Assembly (NCBI GenBank): GCA_000564995.1
Contig: JDFH01000014.1
Location: 1-64,000 of the forward strand
Source: Atopobium sp. ICM42b
GTDB lineage: Bacteria; Actinomycetota; Coriobacteriia; Coriobacteriales; Atopobiaceae
Reading direction: 5' to 3'
DNA: 64,000 bases
Below, piece after piece: positions 53,278 to 62,290 of the stretch (positions within the stretch are counted from its first letter, which is position 1; the number at the start of each line of letters is the position of its first letter). Below the pieces are notes generated by a model. The model made no database searches, was not told the origin of the DNA, and was given only the letters and a program-made list of their open reading frames with translations. Made by a program: the position numbers and the translations under genes.

Positions 53278-54714
53278 ATGGTTAAGCTTTCGGTTGAACA
53301 GATAGTCGCAGCTACAAATGCACGACTGCTCCACCGCGGAACCCGCGAGGTTGCGGGCGCGGCCGTCATCGACTCTCGCGAGGTCCAGGAAGGCTCGCTC
53401 TTCGTGGCCTTCGCTGGCGAGAAGGTCAATGGAAACTCCTATCTCTTATCTGCTGCCCAGGCTGGCGCTGCTGTTGTAGTGGCATCTGAGCCTGTAGCAG
53501 ACAATCTGCTCGACAACCTGGCCGCCACAGGAGTCAGCGTTCTTGAAGCCGCTGACGATGACTGTGAGGCGTTTCTGCTAGCACTTGCCGCTGCTTGGCG
53601 AGAAGCCCATCCAAACTGGCTGGTTGTGGGCGTAACTGGATCGGTTGGTAAAACTACCACCAAAGAAATGCTTCGTCGCGGCATTGCCGCCACTCGTCGT
53701 GTACACGCAACCGCTGGCAATCACAACAACCTTATTGGTCTGCCACTTACGGTACTTTCTACTCCAGAGGATACCGAGGTGCTTGTGCTTGAGCTGGGCA
53801 TGAATCACGCTGGCGAGATTACCAGGCTCACCTCGGTTGCTCGTCCAACGGTAGCCGTCATTACCAACGTTGGCACCAGCCACATTGGTCTTCTCGGCAG
53901 CAGAGAAAACATTGCGCGCGCCAAGGCAGAGATTGTCTCGGGCATGCGCGCATTTGGCTCAATTGAACCTACGCTTATTCAGGCTTCGGCAGGGGACTAC
54001 ACCAAGTTCATTGCAGATGAGTTTGCTCGCCCTGCTCGCGTTGTTTGCAAGACAGTGGGCGCCACAGGAGCTGACCTCATGAGCGCACAGCAGGTCACTC
54101 TTGACGAGGAGGGCCTTCCAACTGCCACTATTGTTGCTGCATCCGGCTGGTCACGCACGGTAACTCTTGAGGTACCTGGGCGCGTTGTTGTCGACGACCT
54201 TCTTTTGGCACTTGAGGCTATAGAGACGCTTGGTCTTGATCTTGACGCTGCTGCAGAGGCCATTGAGCAGATGCCTGCCACTCGTATGCGTCTTTCGGTA
54301 CTTGACGCAACCTGCGGTGCCAAGATTATTGACGATTCTTACAACGCAAGTCCTAACTCAACAGCTGCTGCCCTTGATGTTTTGATGCAGATGCCAGCGG
54401 AAGGCCGCCGCATTGCTCTTATCGGAGAGATTGGCGAGCTTGGACCAGAGGAGAAGCGCCTCCACGGTTATGTGGGTGCCTATATTGCTGCTAAAAACCC
54501 AGACCTTGTTGCCTTTGTAGGCACGGGAGCCGCGCGCGAAATGGTTGAAGCTGCGCGCGTTATGGGTTTCTCGGAAGATAAAATTGAACAGTTCAGTGAT
54601 GTCAACGAAGCACTTACCGTGCTCGGACCAGTACTTGCGCAAGGAGACGTTCTTCTCGCCAAAGCATCAAGGTCTGCCCAGCTTGATATTTTTGTAAAAG
54701 GAGTTACTGAGTAA
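53278..54714 (+). CDS. murF: UDP-MurNAc-tripeptide--D-Ala-D-Ala ligase
   Basis: 478 residues. A substrate-binding N-terminal domain with SREVQEGSLFVAFAGEKVNG is followed by the ATP loop TGSVGKTTTKEM, NHNNLIGLP, GMNHAGEI and DDSYNASPNS. It adds D-Ala-D-Ala to the stem peptide. AGGAG lies just before the ATG. The gene is noticeably more GC-rich than its neighbours in its first third. Confidence 0.94.
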   Translation: MVKLSVEQIVAATNARLLHRGTREVAGAAVIDSREVQEGSLFVAFAGEKVNGNSYLLSAAQAGAAVVVASEPVADNLLDNLAATGVSVLEAADDDCEAFLLALAAAWREAHPNWLVVGVTGSVGKTTTKEMLRRGIAATRRVHATAGNHNNLIGLPLTVLSTPEDTEVLVLELGMNHAGEITRLTSVARPTVAVITNVGTSHIGLLGSRENIARAKAEIVSGMRAFGSIEPTLIQASAGDYTKFIADEFARPARVVCKTVGATGADLMSAQQVTLDEEGLPTATIVAASGWSRTVTLEVPGRVVVDDLLLALEAIETLGLDLDAAAEAIEQMPATRMRLSVLDATCGAKIIDDSYNASPNSTAAALDVLMQMPAEGRRIALIGEIGELGPEEKRLHGYVGAYIAAKNPDLVAFVGTGAAREMVEAARVMGFSEDKIEQFSDVNEALTVLGPVLAQGDVLLAKASRSAQLDIFVKGVTE

Positions 54715-55745
54715 TGTTTTACCAGACTATTTACCCAACATACCAGGTGTTTGTTGCGCTTGGTGTCTCCTGCATCATCACGTTGGTCTTAATGCCGCTC
54801 TTCATCAAACTGATGAAGAAAGAGGGAGTGGGTCAGCAGGTTCGTGCTGACGGCCCTCAGCAGCACCTGGTCAAGCAGGGTACTCCTACTATGGGCGGCG
54901 TCGTTATGCTGGTAAGCATTGTGCTGACCTGTATTGCACTTGCTCAGTGGAACACCGACCTCATTCTTGCTATGGCAGCTATGCTGCTCACAGGCTCGCT
55001 TGGTCTTCTGGATGATATCGAGTCTGTTGCTCATGGTAGAAGCCTTGGCCTTACCGCATCTCAGAAGATGGCTGGACTTATTACCATTTCTGTTGTATTT
55101 TGCCTGGCAGCAGTTAACATTTGGGGCATTACGCCCATTATTGCGTTCCCTGGTGGCCTTGATATCAATCTGGGTATCCTTACTACTACCGTCAATTTAG
55201 GTGGAAACGTCATTTCTATCCCTTGGCTGTATCTCTTCTTTGTCTTTTTGCTCATGGCTGGCCTCTCTAACGCTGTTAATCTGACCGACGGCCTTGATGG
55301 CCTGGCTGGTGGCTGCGTTATGGTCGTCATGATTTTTATGGCTGCGGTAGCTTTCCGCTATGGCGAGAGTAGCCTTGCTGTTTTTGCCGCATCTATCGCA
55401 GGCGCTTGTATTGGTTTTTTGTGGTTTAACAGCTATCCTGCAAGCATTTTTATGGGAGACACCGGCTCTCTTGCCTGGGGCGCTGCCTTTGCAGCTCTAG
55501 CTGTCCTTACCAAAACAGAGGTAATTTCCCTGGTCATGGGCGGTCTTTTTATCATCGAGGCACTGTCCGTTATCATTCAGGTTGTCAGCTACAAGGCAAC
55601 TAAAAAGCGCGTATTCTTGATGGCTCCACTGCATCATCACTTTGAGAAACTTGGCTGGAACGAGACAAAAGTAGTCTTTAGATTCTGGATCATTTCCGGA
55701 GCATTTGCCGCTCTGGGCTTTGCTCTGTACTTCCAGCTTCACTAA
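54714..55745 (+). CDS. mraY: Phospho-MurNAc-pentapeptide transferase MraY
   Basis: 343 residues, ten membrane helices. MGGVVML, LLDDIESV, NLTDGLDGLAGG, MGDTGSLAWG and the HHH-type loop PLHHHFEKLGWNE are conserved. It makes lipid I. The ATG overlaps the murF stop (TAATG). Confidence 0.95.
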   Translation: MFYQTIYPTYQVFVALGVSCIITLVLMPLFIKLMKKEGVGQQVRADGPQQHLVKQGTPTMGGVVMLVSIVLTCIALAQWNTDLILAMAAMLLTGSLGLLDDIESVAHGRSLGLTASQKMAGLITISVVFCLAAVNIWGITPIIAFPGGLDINLGILTTTVNLGGNVISIPWLYLFFVFLLMAGLSNAVNLTDGLDGLAGGCVMVVMIFMAAVAFRYGESSLAVFAASIAGACIGFLWFNSYPASIFMGDTGSLAWGAAFAALAVLTKTEVISLVMGGLFIIEALSVIIQVVSYKATKKRVFLMAPLHHHFEKLGWNETKVVFRFWIISGAFAALGFALYFQLH

Positions 55746-55774
55746 AGATATTGCTCTGAGAAAGGATCGATTGC

Positions 55775-57178
55775 GTGTCGCTTCTAGAAACACTTGGAAA
55801 TGTTTGTGTTCTTGGTTTCGGTAAGACCGGCGTCTCTGTCTGCACGTATTTGCTGCAGCAGCCAGAGGGTCGTGTGTCTTCCGTAACTCTTGTGGGCGGC
55901 GCAGATGCTACTGTTGGCGAGAAGATCCAAGAGCTTGCAGACTCAGGCGTACAGGTACAATGCGGCTCCGATCAGGTTAAGGGTACCTTTGACCTGACTA
56001 TTGCATCTCCTGGTATTCCAGATACTTCTGAGCTGTTCGTCAGTGCAAAGGCAGCTTCTCAGCAAATTATGGGCGAGCCAGAGTTTGCCTATCAAGAGAG
56101 CCCTTCACAGTGGATTGGTATTACCGGCACAAACGGTAAAACTACTACCACAAGCTTGACCACGTCTATTTTGCAGTATGCAGGTCTTGATGCAAGCGCT
56201 GTTGGCAATATTGGTCTTACTATTACTGACCAACTTGCAGAGAGAAAGCCTAAGAGCTGGTTTGTAGCAGAGCTTTCAAGCTTCCAGCTTGCTACTACTC
56301 AAAAATTGCATCCTCACGTTGCGATGCTTTTAAACATTACGCCGGATCACCTTGAGTGGCATGGTTCACTCGAGGCGTATGCAGCAGCTAAAGAGAAGAT
56401 TTTTGCCAACCTTGATGCAAATGACCTGGCAATTGTCTCTGACTTGGATGAGTTTTGTCAAAACGTGTCTTCTCGCCTTGAGGCTCGCGGCATTACCGTA
56501 TGCCATCTTGCTCAGACAGATCCCGGTACGCAAAACGCCGCCTTTGTACGCAATGGAGCGCTGGTAGTCAGGCTATCTGGTAAAGAGATGGAGCTTATAG
56601 CAGCTGATGCACTTCACATTAGGGGAGCGCACAATGCACTCAACGCTCTTGCTGCAGCTGCATGTGGCTTATTCCTGGGACTTGATATTGTTTCTATTAG
56701 GCATGCCCTGTTGGACTTTATGCCGCTTGAGCATAGAATTGAGCCAGTTGATACGGTTAATGGTGTTTTGTACGTTAACGATTCCAAAGCAACAAACACT
56801 GATTCAGTTGAAAAATCATTAACTTCGTTCCCAGGTAAAGACGTTATTTTGCTACTTGGTGGTCACGATAAGGGCACAGAGCTTGATGAGTTTGCTCAGA
56901 AGGTATCCGCTACCTGTGCATACGCAATCTGCTTTGGAGAGGCAGGTCCTCGCTTTGCAGAGGCGCTTCGCCGCGTTTCTGGTGGGCGTGCAGAAGTGGT
57001 AGAAGAGCCTCATATGCATGAAGCTTTTGACCGTGCGGTAGAGCTTGCTCGTCCAGGTTCTGTAGTGCTTCTCTCACCAGCATGTTCCTCGTTTGACGAG
57101 TTCACAGGCATGGCTCAGCGTGGTCGTGTCTTTAAACAGCTGGTGGCAGATCTTGCTCAAAAAGAGAGCGGTCGATAA
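55775..57178 (+). CDS. murD: UDP-MurNAc-L-alanine--D-glutamate ligase
   Basis: 467 residues. A Rossmann-like start (VCVLGFGKTGVSV) precedes the ATP loop GITGTNGKTTTTSL, LNITPDHLEWHG and VNDSKATNTDSV. GTG start at 55775 after AAAGGA. The final codons overlap the ftsW start. Confidence 0.94.
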   Translation: MSLLETLGNVCVLGFGKTGVSVCTYLLQQPEGRVSSVTLVGGADATVGEKIQELADSGVQVQCGSDQVKGTFDLTIASPGIPDTSELFVSAKAASQQIMGEPEFAYQESPSQWIGITGTNGKTTTTSLTTSILQYAGLDASAVGNIGLTITDQLAERKPKSWFVAELSSFQLATTQKLHPHVAMLLNITPDHLEWHGSLEAYAAAKEKIFANLDANDLAIVSDLDEFCQNVSSRLEARGITVCHLAQTDPGTQNAAFVRNGALVVRLSGKEMELIAADALHIRGAHNALNALAAAACGLFLGLDIVSIRHALLDFMPLEHRIEPVDTVNGVLYVNDSKATNTDSVEKSLTSFPGKDVILLLGGHDKGTELDEFAQKVSATCAYAICFGEAGPRFAEALRRVSGGRAEVVEEPHMHEAFDRAVELARPGSVVLLSPACSSFDEFTGMAQRGRVFKQLVADLAQKESGR

Positions 57179-58704
57179 TGGCTACCAGCAGAAATAGAAC
57201 AGGGGAGCGCGCGCAGCAACCACGTACTTCTCGCCAGAAATCTTCCGAGGGCTCGCAGGCTAAAGGACGCTTTAGTGCTATTCCAGAGCGTTTTATGCAG
57301 CCTCGTCTGGTGCTTCTGGTGTCAACGGCTATTCTGGTGTGCTTTGGCCTGGTTATGATTTATTCTGCATCCTCGATTTCTGCAATGACTTCTGAGGACA
57401 TGGGCTATAACCCCTTCTACTACGTGCAGCGTCAGCTTGGCTTTGCTGCGGCAGGAGTTGCGTTAGCGTTTATTGTTTCTCGCATTGACTACCGTGCAGT
57501 AGTAAGAAACTTCCAGGTACCTATCTGGATTGTGACCATTGGAATGCTAGCAATTATTTTTACTCCTATTGCTGGCGCTGATGCATATGGTGCAACCCGT
57601 TGGATTTCAGTTGGACCGTTTTCTTTCCAGCCGTCTGAGTTTGCAAAGATTACCATCTTAATTTCTGTCTCGTATTTGGCTCAGCAGTACTTTATTGATC
57701 AGACCATAGATCAGATGGAGTTCTTTAAAAAGTTTGCTATTGCTGCGCTTGCGCCACTGCTTCTTATTTTGGCCCAGCCAGACAAGGGCTCCACACTGAT
57801 TATTGTGGGAACACTTTTGGTCATTGGCTACCTCGCCGATGTTGACCGAAGGGTTCTGGCAACTATTGCTGTTGCTGGCTTTATTGGCTTTGCCTTCTTA
57901 TCTCTTAAAGATGATTATTCTCGTGCTCGCGTTGTGACTATGTTCAACCCTTGGGCTGATTATTACGGTGCAGGTTATCAGCTTGCACAGGGCTTTTATG
58001 CCTTTGGCTCTGGCGGTATTTTTGGTGTTGGCTTTGGTTTTTCTCGCCAGAAATATTCCTATCTTCCTATGGCTCACAATGACTTTATTTTTGCGGTCAT
58101 TGGAGAAGAGCTGGGCTTTATTGGCGTTTTGGGCCTTTTGGCTGTATTTGGCGCACTGGTGTGGGCAGGCTTTAAGATTGCTCGCTATGCACCAGATTTG
58201 ACCGGTAGGCTTATTGCTGCAGGTTGTACCTCTATGTTTATCATCCAGGCCTTTGTTAACATCGGTGGTGTTTTGGGCCTTTTGCCTCTTTCTGGTAAGC
58301 CTCTGCCGTTTATCTCATACGGCGGTTCAACCATCATGTCTAGTATCTTGATGGTTGGTCTTTTGATGTCTGTTTCAAGGCAGTCAAGGCTTCCAGAAAC
58401 CGAGTACGATAGGCAGCGTGCTTCTTGGAGCATAGCTGAAGAGCAGGATACCTTTGATGCTCCAGGTTTTGCTGGTCTTACCATGGTTGATGGTGGAGTA
58501 GGAGTAGGCATGCCACTCCCACGTTCTTCTCGCCCTAAGAGCAGTGCACAAAGCTCCGCGCGTCCATCACGAGGCGTTTTGCGCTCAAGAGATGACGACG
58601 CTCCTCAAGGCCGTATTACGACAGATGCCTCCGGAAGGCGCAGGATTGATTTGGGACCTTCTGCATCGGACAGGCTTCGTGGAAACAACAGGGCTCGCCG
58701 ATAG
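57178..58704 (+). CDS. ftsW: Peptidoglycan glycosyltransferase FtsW
   Basis: 508 residues. An approximately 40-residue basic N-terminus precedes ten SEDS-family helices with the signature GATRWISVGPFSFQPSEFAK and the motif FISYGGSTIMSSI. A cytoplasmic tail of about 110 residues rich in Ser/Arg/Pro follows. It polymerises septal glycan with FtsI. The start overlaps the murD stop (TAATG). Confidence 0.94.
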   Translation: MATSRNRTGERAQQPRTSRQKSSEGSQAKGRFSAIPERFMQPRLVLLVSTAILVCFGLVMIYSASSISAMTSEDMGYNPFYYVQRQLGFAAAGVALAFIVSRIDYRAVVRNFQVPIWIVTIGMLAIIFTPIAGADAYGATRWISVGPFSFQPSEFAKITILISVSYLAQQYFIDQTIDQMEFFKKFAIAALAPLLLILAQPDKGSTLIIVGTLLVIGYLADVDRRVLATIAVAGFIGFAFLSLKDDYSRARVVTMFNPWADYYGAGYQLAQGFYAFGSGGIFGVGFGFSRQKYSYLPMAHNDFIFAVIGEELGFIGVLGLLAVFGALVWAGFKIARYAPDLTGRLIAAGCTSMFIIQAFVNIGGVLGLLPLSGKPLPFISYGGSTIMSSILMVGLLMSVSRQSRLPETEYDRQRASWSIAEEQDTFDAPGFAGLTMVDGGVGVGMPLPRSSRPKSSAQSSARPSRGVLRSRDDDAPQGRITTDASGRRRIDLGPSASDRLRGNNRARR

Positions 58705-58727
58705 CTGATTTCTAGGAGATGGATTGC

Positions 58728-59861
58728 ATGGCAGAACAGAAGAAACTCTCTGTTGCAATTGCTGCAGGTGGAACCGCTGGTCACATTAACCCAGCTCTGG
58801 CTCTAGCTGAGGAGCTTCGTGAGCGCGGCCACCAGGTTACGTTTTACGGTCAGCCCAACAAGCTTGAAGGTACGCTGGTACCTGAGGCAGGATTTGAGCT
58901 GGTATCTATCCATGTAAATGGCTTTGATCGCAGACGTCCTTGGACGCTCATAAGTGCGGCATACAATCTTGAGCGCGCAAAGATGCAGCTGCACAAGCGC
59001 TTTAAAGAGCATGGTGCCCCCGATGTTGCTATTGGCTTTGGTGCCTACGTAGAGCTGCCTTTGCTTCAGCTTTGTGCAAAGCTACACATCCCCTATTTGA
59101 TTCACGAACAGAACTCAGTAACCGGTCTTGCTAACCGTGTATCTGCTGGTAAAGCATCTAAGGTGTGCATTGCGTTCCCAGAGGCTCGTAAGGCTTTTGA
59201 GGGTCACGTAAAGGCTCAAGACACCATTGTGGTTACCGGTAATCCTGTACGTAAGAGTGTTCTTTCTGCTGACAGAGCCGCCTCGAGGCAGGAGTTGGGT
59301 ATTGCAGACAACCAGACATTGCTGCTCATCTTTGGCGGTAGTTTGGGCGCTCGTAGTATCAACGAGACGTTTGCTGCGCTTAAGCAGGAGCTTCTTGCCC
59401 GTCCTAACCTGCGCATCATCCAGTCAACAGGTCAGAAGCTCTACGACGAGGTTGTCTCGCTTATGAAGCTTTCTGACGAGGAGGCTGCTCGCTGGGAGGT
59501 TAAGCCCTACATTTCCAACATGGGTGCCACCCTTGCTGCGGCTGACCTGGTGGTTTCTCGATCCGGAGCATCTTCTGTAGCCGAGATTGCAGCGCTTGAG
59601 CTCCCCAGCATTTTGGTGCCGTACCCTCTGGCAACAGCAGATCATCAGACTACTAACGCACACCTGTTGTCGGACGCGGGAGCAGCTATTCTGGTGCCAG
59701 ATAACCAGGTGGGCACCACGACCTTCTCGACAGCTCTGTTTGAGCTGGTAGATAACGCGGACCAGCGCAAAAAGCTTTCCGAGGCAGCCGCTACACTTGA
59801 CCAGCGCAGTGCCGCATCTCTTGTGGCTGACGCTGTGGAAAGTGCCGTTTGTGGCGCATAA
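58728..59861 (+). CDS. murG: UDP-GlcNAc:lipid I transferase MurG
   Basis: 377 residues. GGTAGHINPALALAEEL, GFGAYVELPLL, HEQNSVTGLANR, GGSLGARSINE and SRSGASSVAEIAALELPSI define MurG. It forms lipid II at the inner membrane face. ATG 58728 is 9 bases from AGGAG; the ATG at 58719 touches it and is less likely. Confidence 0.95.
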   Translation: MAEQKKLSVAIAAGGTAGHINPALALAEELRERGHQVTFYGQPNKLEGTLVPEAGFELVSIHVNGFDRRRPWTLISAAYNLERAKMQLHKRFKEHGAPDVAIGFGAYVELPLLQLCAKLHIPYLIHEQNSVTGLANRVSAGKASKVCIAFPEARKAFEGHVKAQDTIVVTGNPVRKSVLSADRAASRQELGIADNQTLLLIFGGSLGARSINETFAALKQELLARPNLRIIQSTGQKLYDEVVSLMKLSDEEAARWEVKPYISNMGATLAAADLVVSRSGASSVAEIAALELPSILVPYPLATADHQTTNAHLLSDAGAAILVPDNQVGTTTFSTALFELVDNADQRKKLSEAAATLDQRSAASLVADAVESAVCGA

Positions 59862-59890
59862 AACATTCGGTTTTGCGTTAGAGTAAACAT

Positions 59891-59909
59891 GTCTTGGAAT
59901 GTCCAAGAC
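59891..59909. promoter_or_regulatory. Perfect dyad upstream of murC
   Basis: GTCTTGGA-ATG-TCCAAGAC is an 8-bp perfect inverted repeat with a 3-bp centre in the 81-bp murG-murC gap. It could be a hairpin or an operator. TAGAGT (59879-59884) just upstream is a possible -10. Confidence 0.45.
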
Positions 59910-59942
59910 TCAAACGATAACAATACTTGGAAAGGCTCTCTT

Positions 59943-61358
59943 ATGGCAGATTCCATGGGCGAGAAGACCATCTCGCGTGCACATTTTATTGGAATTGGTG
60001 GCGCAGGTATGAGCGGAATTGCGCTTGTTCTGCACGAGCGCGGCTGCACCGTTACCGGCTCCGATCTAAAGAGCTCGCATTATGTTAGAGAGCTTGAAGA
60101 TGCAGGTATTCAGGTAAGCATCGGCCACACCGCAGCCACTATTGACGCTGTGATGCCTGATGTCATTGTTACCTCTACCGCAATCCCAGAGACAAACCCA
60201 GAGGTCATTCGCGCACGTGAGCTTTCCATTCCTATTTGGCCTCGCGCTAAGATGCTCTCGTATTTGTCGCGCGGCCGCAAGACCATTGCTGTTGCGGGCA
60301 CTCACGGCAAGACCACCACATCTTCTATGGTTGCTACCATGCTGGACAAGCTTGGCGCTGATCCATCATTTTTGATAGGTGGCGTTGTTGAGGGCTACGA
60401 CACCAACGGTAAAAACGGTAATGGCCAGTATTTTGTCTGCGAAGCGGACGAGTCTGACGGTTCGTTTATGTTCCTTAACCCTAACGTGGTTGTTGTCACC
60501 AATATTGAGGCAGATCACCTTGACCACTACGGCTCTCTAGAGAATATCGAGAAGACCTTCTGTGAGTTTATGAGCTTGCTTGATAAGGAAGAAACTGTTG
60601 TTATCAACGGCGATAATCCTCATTACGTTGAACTTGCTCAGTCAACTGGTAGGCACGTAGTAACCTACGGCTTTGATTCAAGCTGCGATTTTGTTTGCAC
60701 ACAGGAGGAGAGAAAAGCTGGTATTGAGAATCCTCTTACCATCAAGACTCCTTCTGGTCAGACTATCTCTGTGGTACTTCCAGCTAATCCTGGTAAGCAC
60801 AATGTTGCAAACGCAACCGCTGCAATTGCTGTTGCTGATGCTCTTGGCTTTGATCTTGACCAGGCCGCAGCAGCGCTTTCCCAGTTCAAGGGCGCACGCC
60901 GTCGCTTTACACACGTAGGCGACATCAACGGTATTACCGTCGTAGACGATTACGGCCATCATCCAACCGAGATTGCAGCAACCATGTCTGCAGCTCTTCC
61001 TCTTGGCTTTAAGCGTGTTGTTGTTGTTTTCCAGCCACACCGCTACAGCAGAACGCAGGATTTGGCGGATTCGTTTGCCCATGCGTTTGACGGCATTGAC
61101 GTTTTGCGCGTCATGGATGTCTTCTCAGCAGGTGAGCTGCCTATTCCAGGTGTCTCGGGCAAGACTGTCTCTTCAAGGGTTGAGGCTGCTCATACTGTTT
61201 CTGACGTGCGCTACATTCCTTCTCGCCGCGATCTTATCGCAGACCTTCTTGATACGGTTAAACCAGGAGATCTGTTGATTACTCAAGGCGCAGGTGACGT
61301 CACTCAGATTGGACCAATGTTTATCCGCGCACTCAAAGAGCGTCTTCAGAACCACTAG
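59943..61358 (+). CDS. murC: UDP-MurNAc--L-alanine ligase
   Basis: 471 residues. HFIGIGGAGMSGIALV, the ATP loop GTHGKTTTSSM, NIEADHLDHYG, FKGARRRFTHVG and DDYGHHPTEI are diagnostic. ATG 59943 with GGAAAGG 7 bases upstream is preferred to ATG 59889, although the latter could serve a leaderless form. It adds the first amino acid of the stem peptide. Confidence 0.94.
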   Translation: MADSMGEKTISRAHFIGIGGAGMSGIALVLHERGCTVTGSDLKSSHYVRELEDAGIQVSIGHTAATIDAVMPDVIVTSTAIPETNPEVIRARELSIPIWPRAKMLSYLSRGRKTIAVAGTHGKTTTSSMVATMLDKLGADPSFLIGGVVEGYDTNGKNGNGQYFVCEADESDGSFMFLNPNVVVVTNIEADHLDHYGSLENIEKTFCEFMSLLDKEETVVINGDNPHYVELAQSTGRHVVTYGFDSSCDFVCTQEERKAGIENPLTIKTPSGQTISVVLPANPGKHNVANATAAIAVADALGFDLDQAAAALSQFKGARRRFTHVGDINGITVVDDYGHHPTEIAATMSAALPLGFKRVVVVFQPHRYSRTQDLADSFAHAFDGIDVLRVMDVFSAGELPIPGVSGKTVSSRVEAAHTVSDVRYIPSRRDLIADLLDTVKPGDLLITQGAGDVTQIGPMFIRALKERLQNH

Positions 61359-61368
61359 GACCTCTGTC

Positions 61369-62283
61369 GTGAGCTTGTTTAACGCCTATGTAAGCCTTTC
61401 TGGGGCCCTTGATGCAACAATCAAGCAAGATGAGCCGCTGAGCCACCATACCTCCTTTAGGATTGGTGGTAAGGCGTCGCTTTTTGCTGCTGTTCACAGC
61501 CACGTGGCGCTGGTGCGTGTGCTTGAGGTGCTTGCAGCTAATCGAGTTGATTGGGTGCTTTTGGGCAAGGGTTCAAACATCCTTGTCTCTGATAAGGGCT
61601 ACAACGGCTGCGTTATTGTGCTCGACGATGAGCTTTCTACCATTTCAGTTGGCGAAAATAACCTCATTACTGCAGGTGCCGGTGCGCTTATGGCGCGCGT
61701 TTGCAATGAGGCCATGAAAGCAGGTCTTTCTGGTCTTGAGATGTGTGCTGGTATCCCCGGAACTATCGGCGGCGCTCTTTCGATGAACGCAGGTACCAGG
61801 CATGATTGGATTGGTAAAGCCGTCCGTGATTGCGTGGTACTTAAGCCTGGCAAGGGTCTTGTACGCTACGATGCCTCCGAGATTGAATGGGGTTATCGCT
61901 ACACTACGTTTGCACCAGATGAGATCATTCTTGAGGCAACGTTTGCGCTGACAGCATCTAATCGTCCTAAAGTTGCTCTTGGCATGGATACACTCTTGCA
62001 GCGTAGAAGAAATACTCAGCCAACTGGTCAGCTTTGCTGCGGTTCTGTTTTTAAGAACCCAGGCAGTAGGTCTGCTGGTGCACTTATTGAAGAATGTGGT
62101 CTTAAGGGAGTTACTGAAGGCGGCGCACAGATTTCTGATGTTCATGCCAACTTTATTGTGAATACCGGTAACGCCACCGCCTCAGATGTCATTGCACTTA
62201 TGCGCAGAGCACACGATGCGGTCCAAGAAAAGTTTGACATTGATCTTCAGCCAGAGGTTAAACTTCTGGGTTTTGGGGCATAG
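61369..62283 (+). CDS. murB: UDP-N-acetylenolpyruvoylglucosamine reductase
   Basis: 304 residues. FAD-binding HTSFRIGGKA, LGKGSNILVSD and CAGIPGTIGGALSMNAG are present, as are the catalytic Ser in CCGSVFKNP and the Glu/Gly region ECGLKGVTEGG. It makes UDP-MurNAc. GTG 61369 follows AGGA (61357-61360), 10 bases after the murC stop. Confidence 0.92.
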   Translation: MSLFNAYVSLSGALDATIKQDEPLSHHTSFRIGGKASLFAAVHSHVALVRVLEVLAANRVDWVLLGKGSNILVSDKGYNGCVIVLDDELSTISVGENNLITAGAGALMARVCNEAMKAGLSGLEMCAGIPGTIGGALSMNAGTRHDWIGKAVRDCVVLKPGKGLVRYDASEIEWGYRYTTFAPDEIILEATFALTASNRPKVALGMDTLLQRRRNTQPTGQLCCGSVFKNPGSRSAGALIEECGLKGVTEGGAQISDVHANFIVNTGNATASDVIALMRRAHDAVQEKFDIDLQPEVKLLGFGA

Positions 62284-62290
62284 GGAAGAT

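Noticed and set aside
53278..53800. Recent horizontal transfer of murF because its start is GC-rich
   Set aside because: It lies in conserved dcw order with normal overlaps, so local composition alone is not enough.
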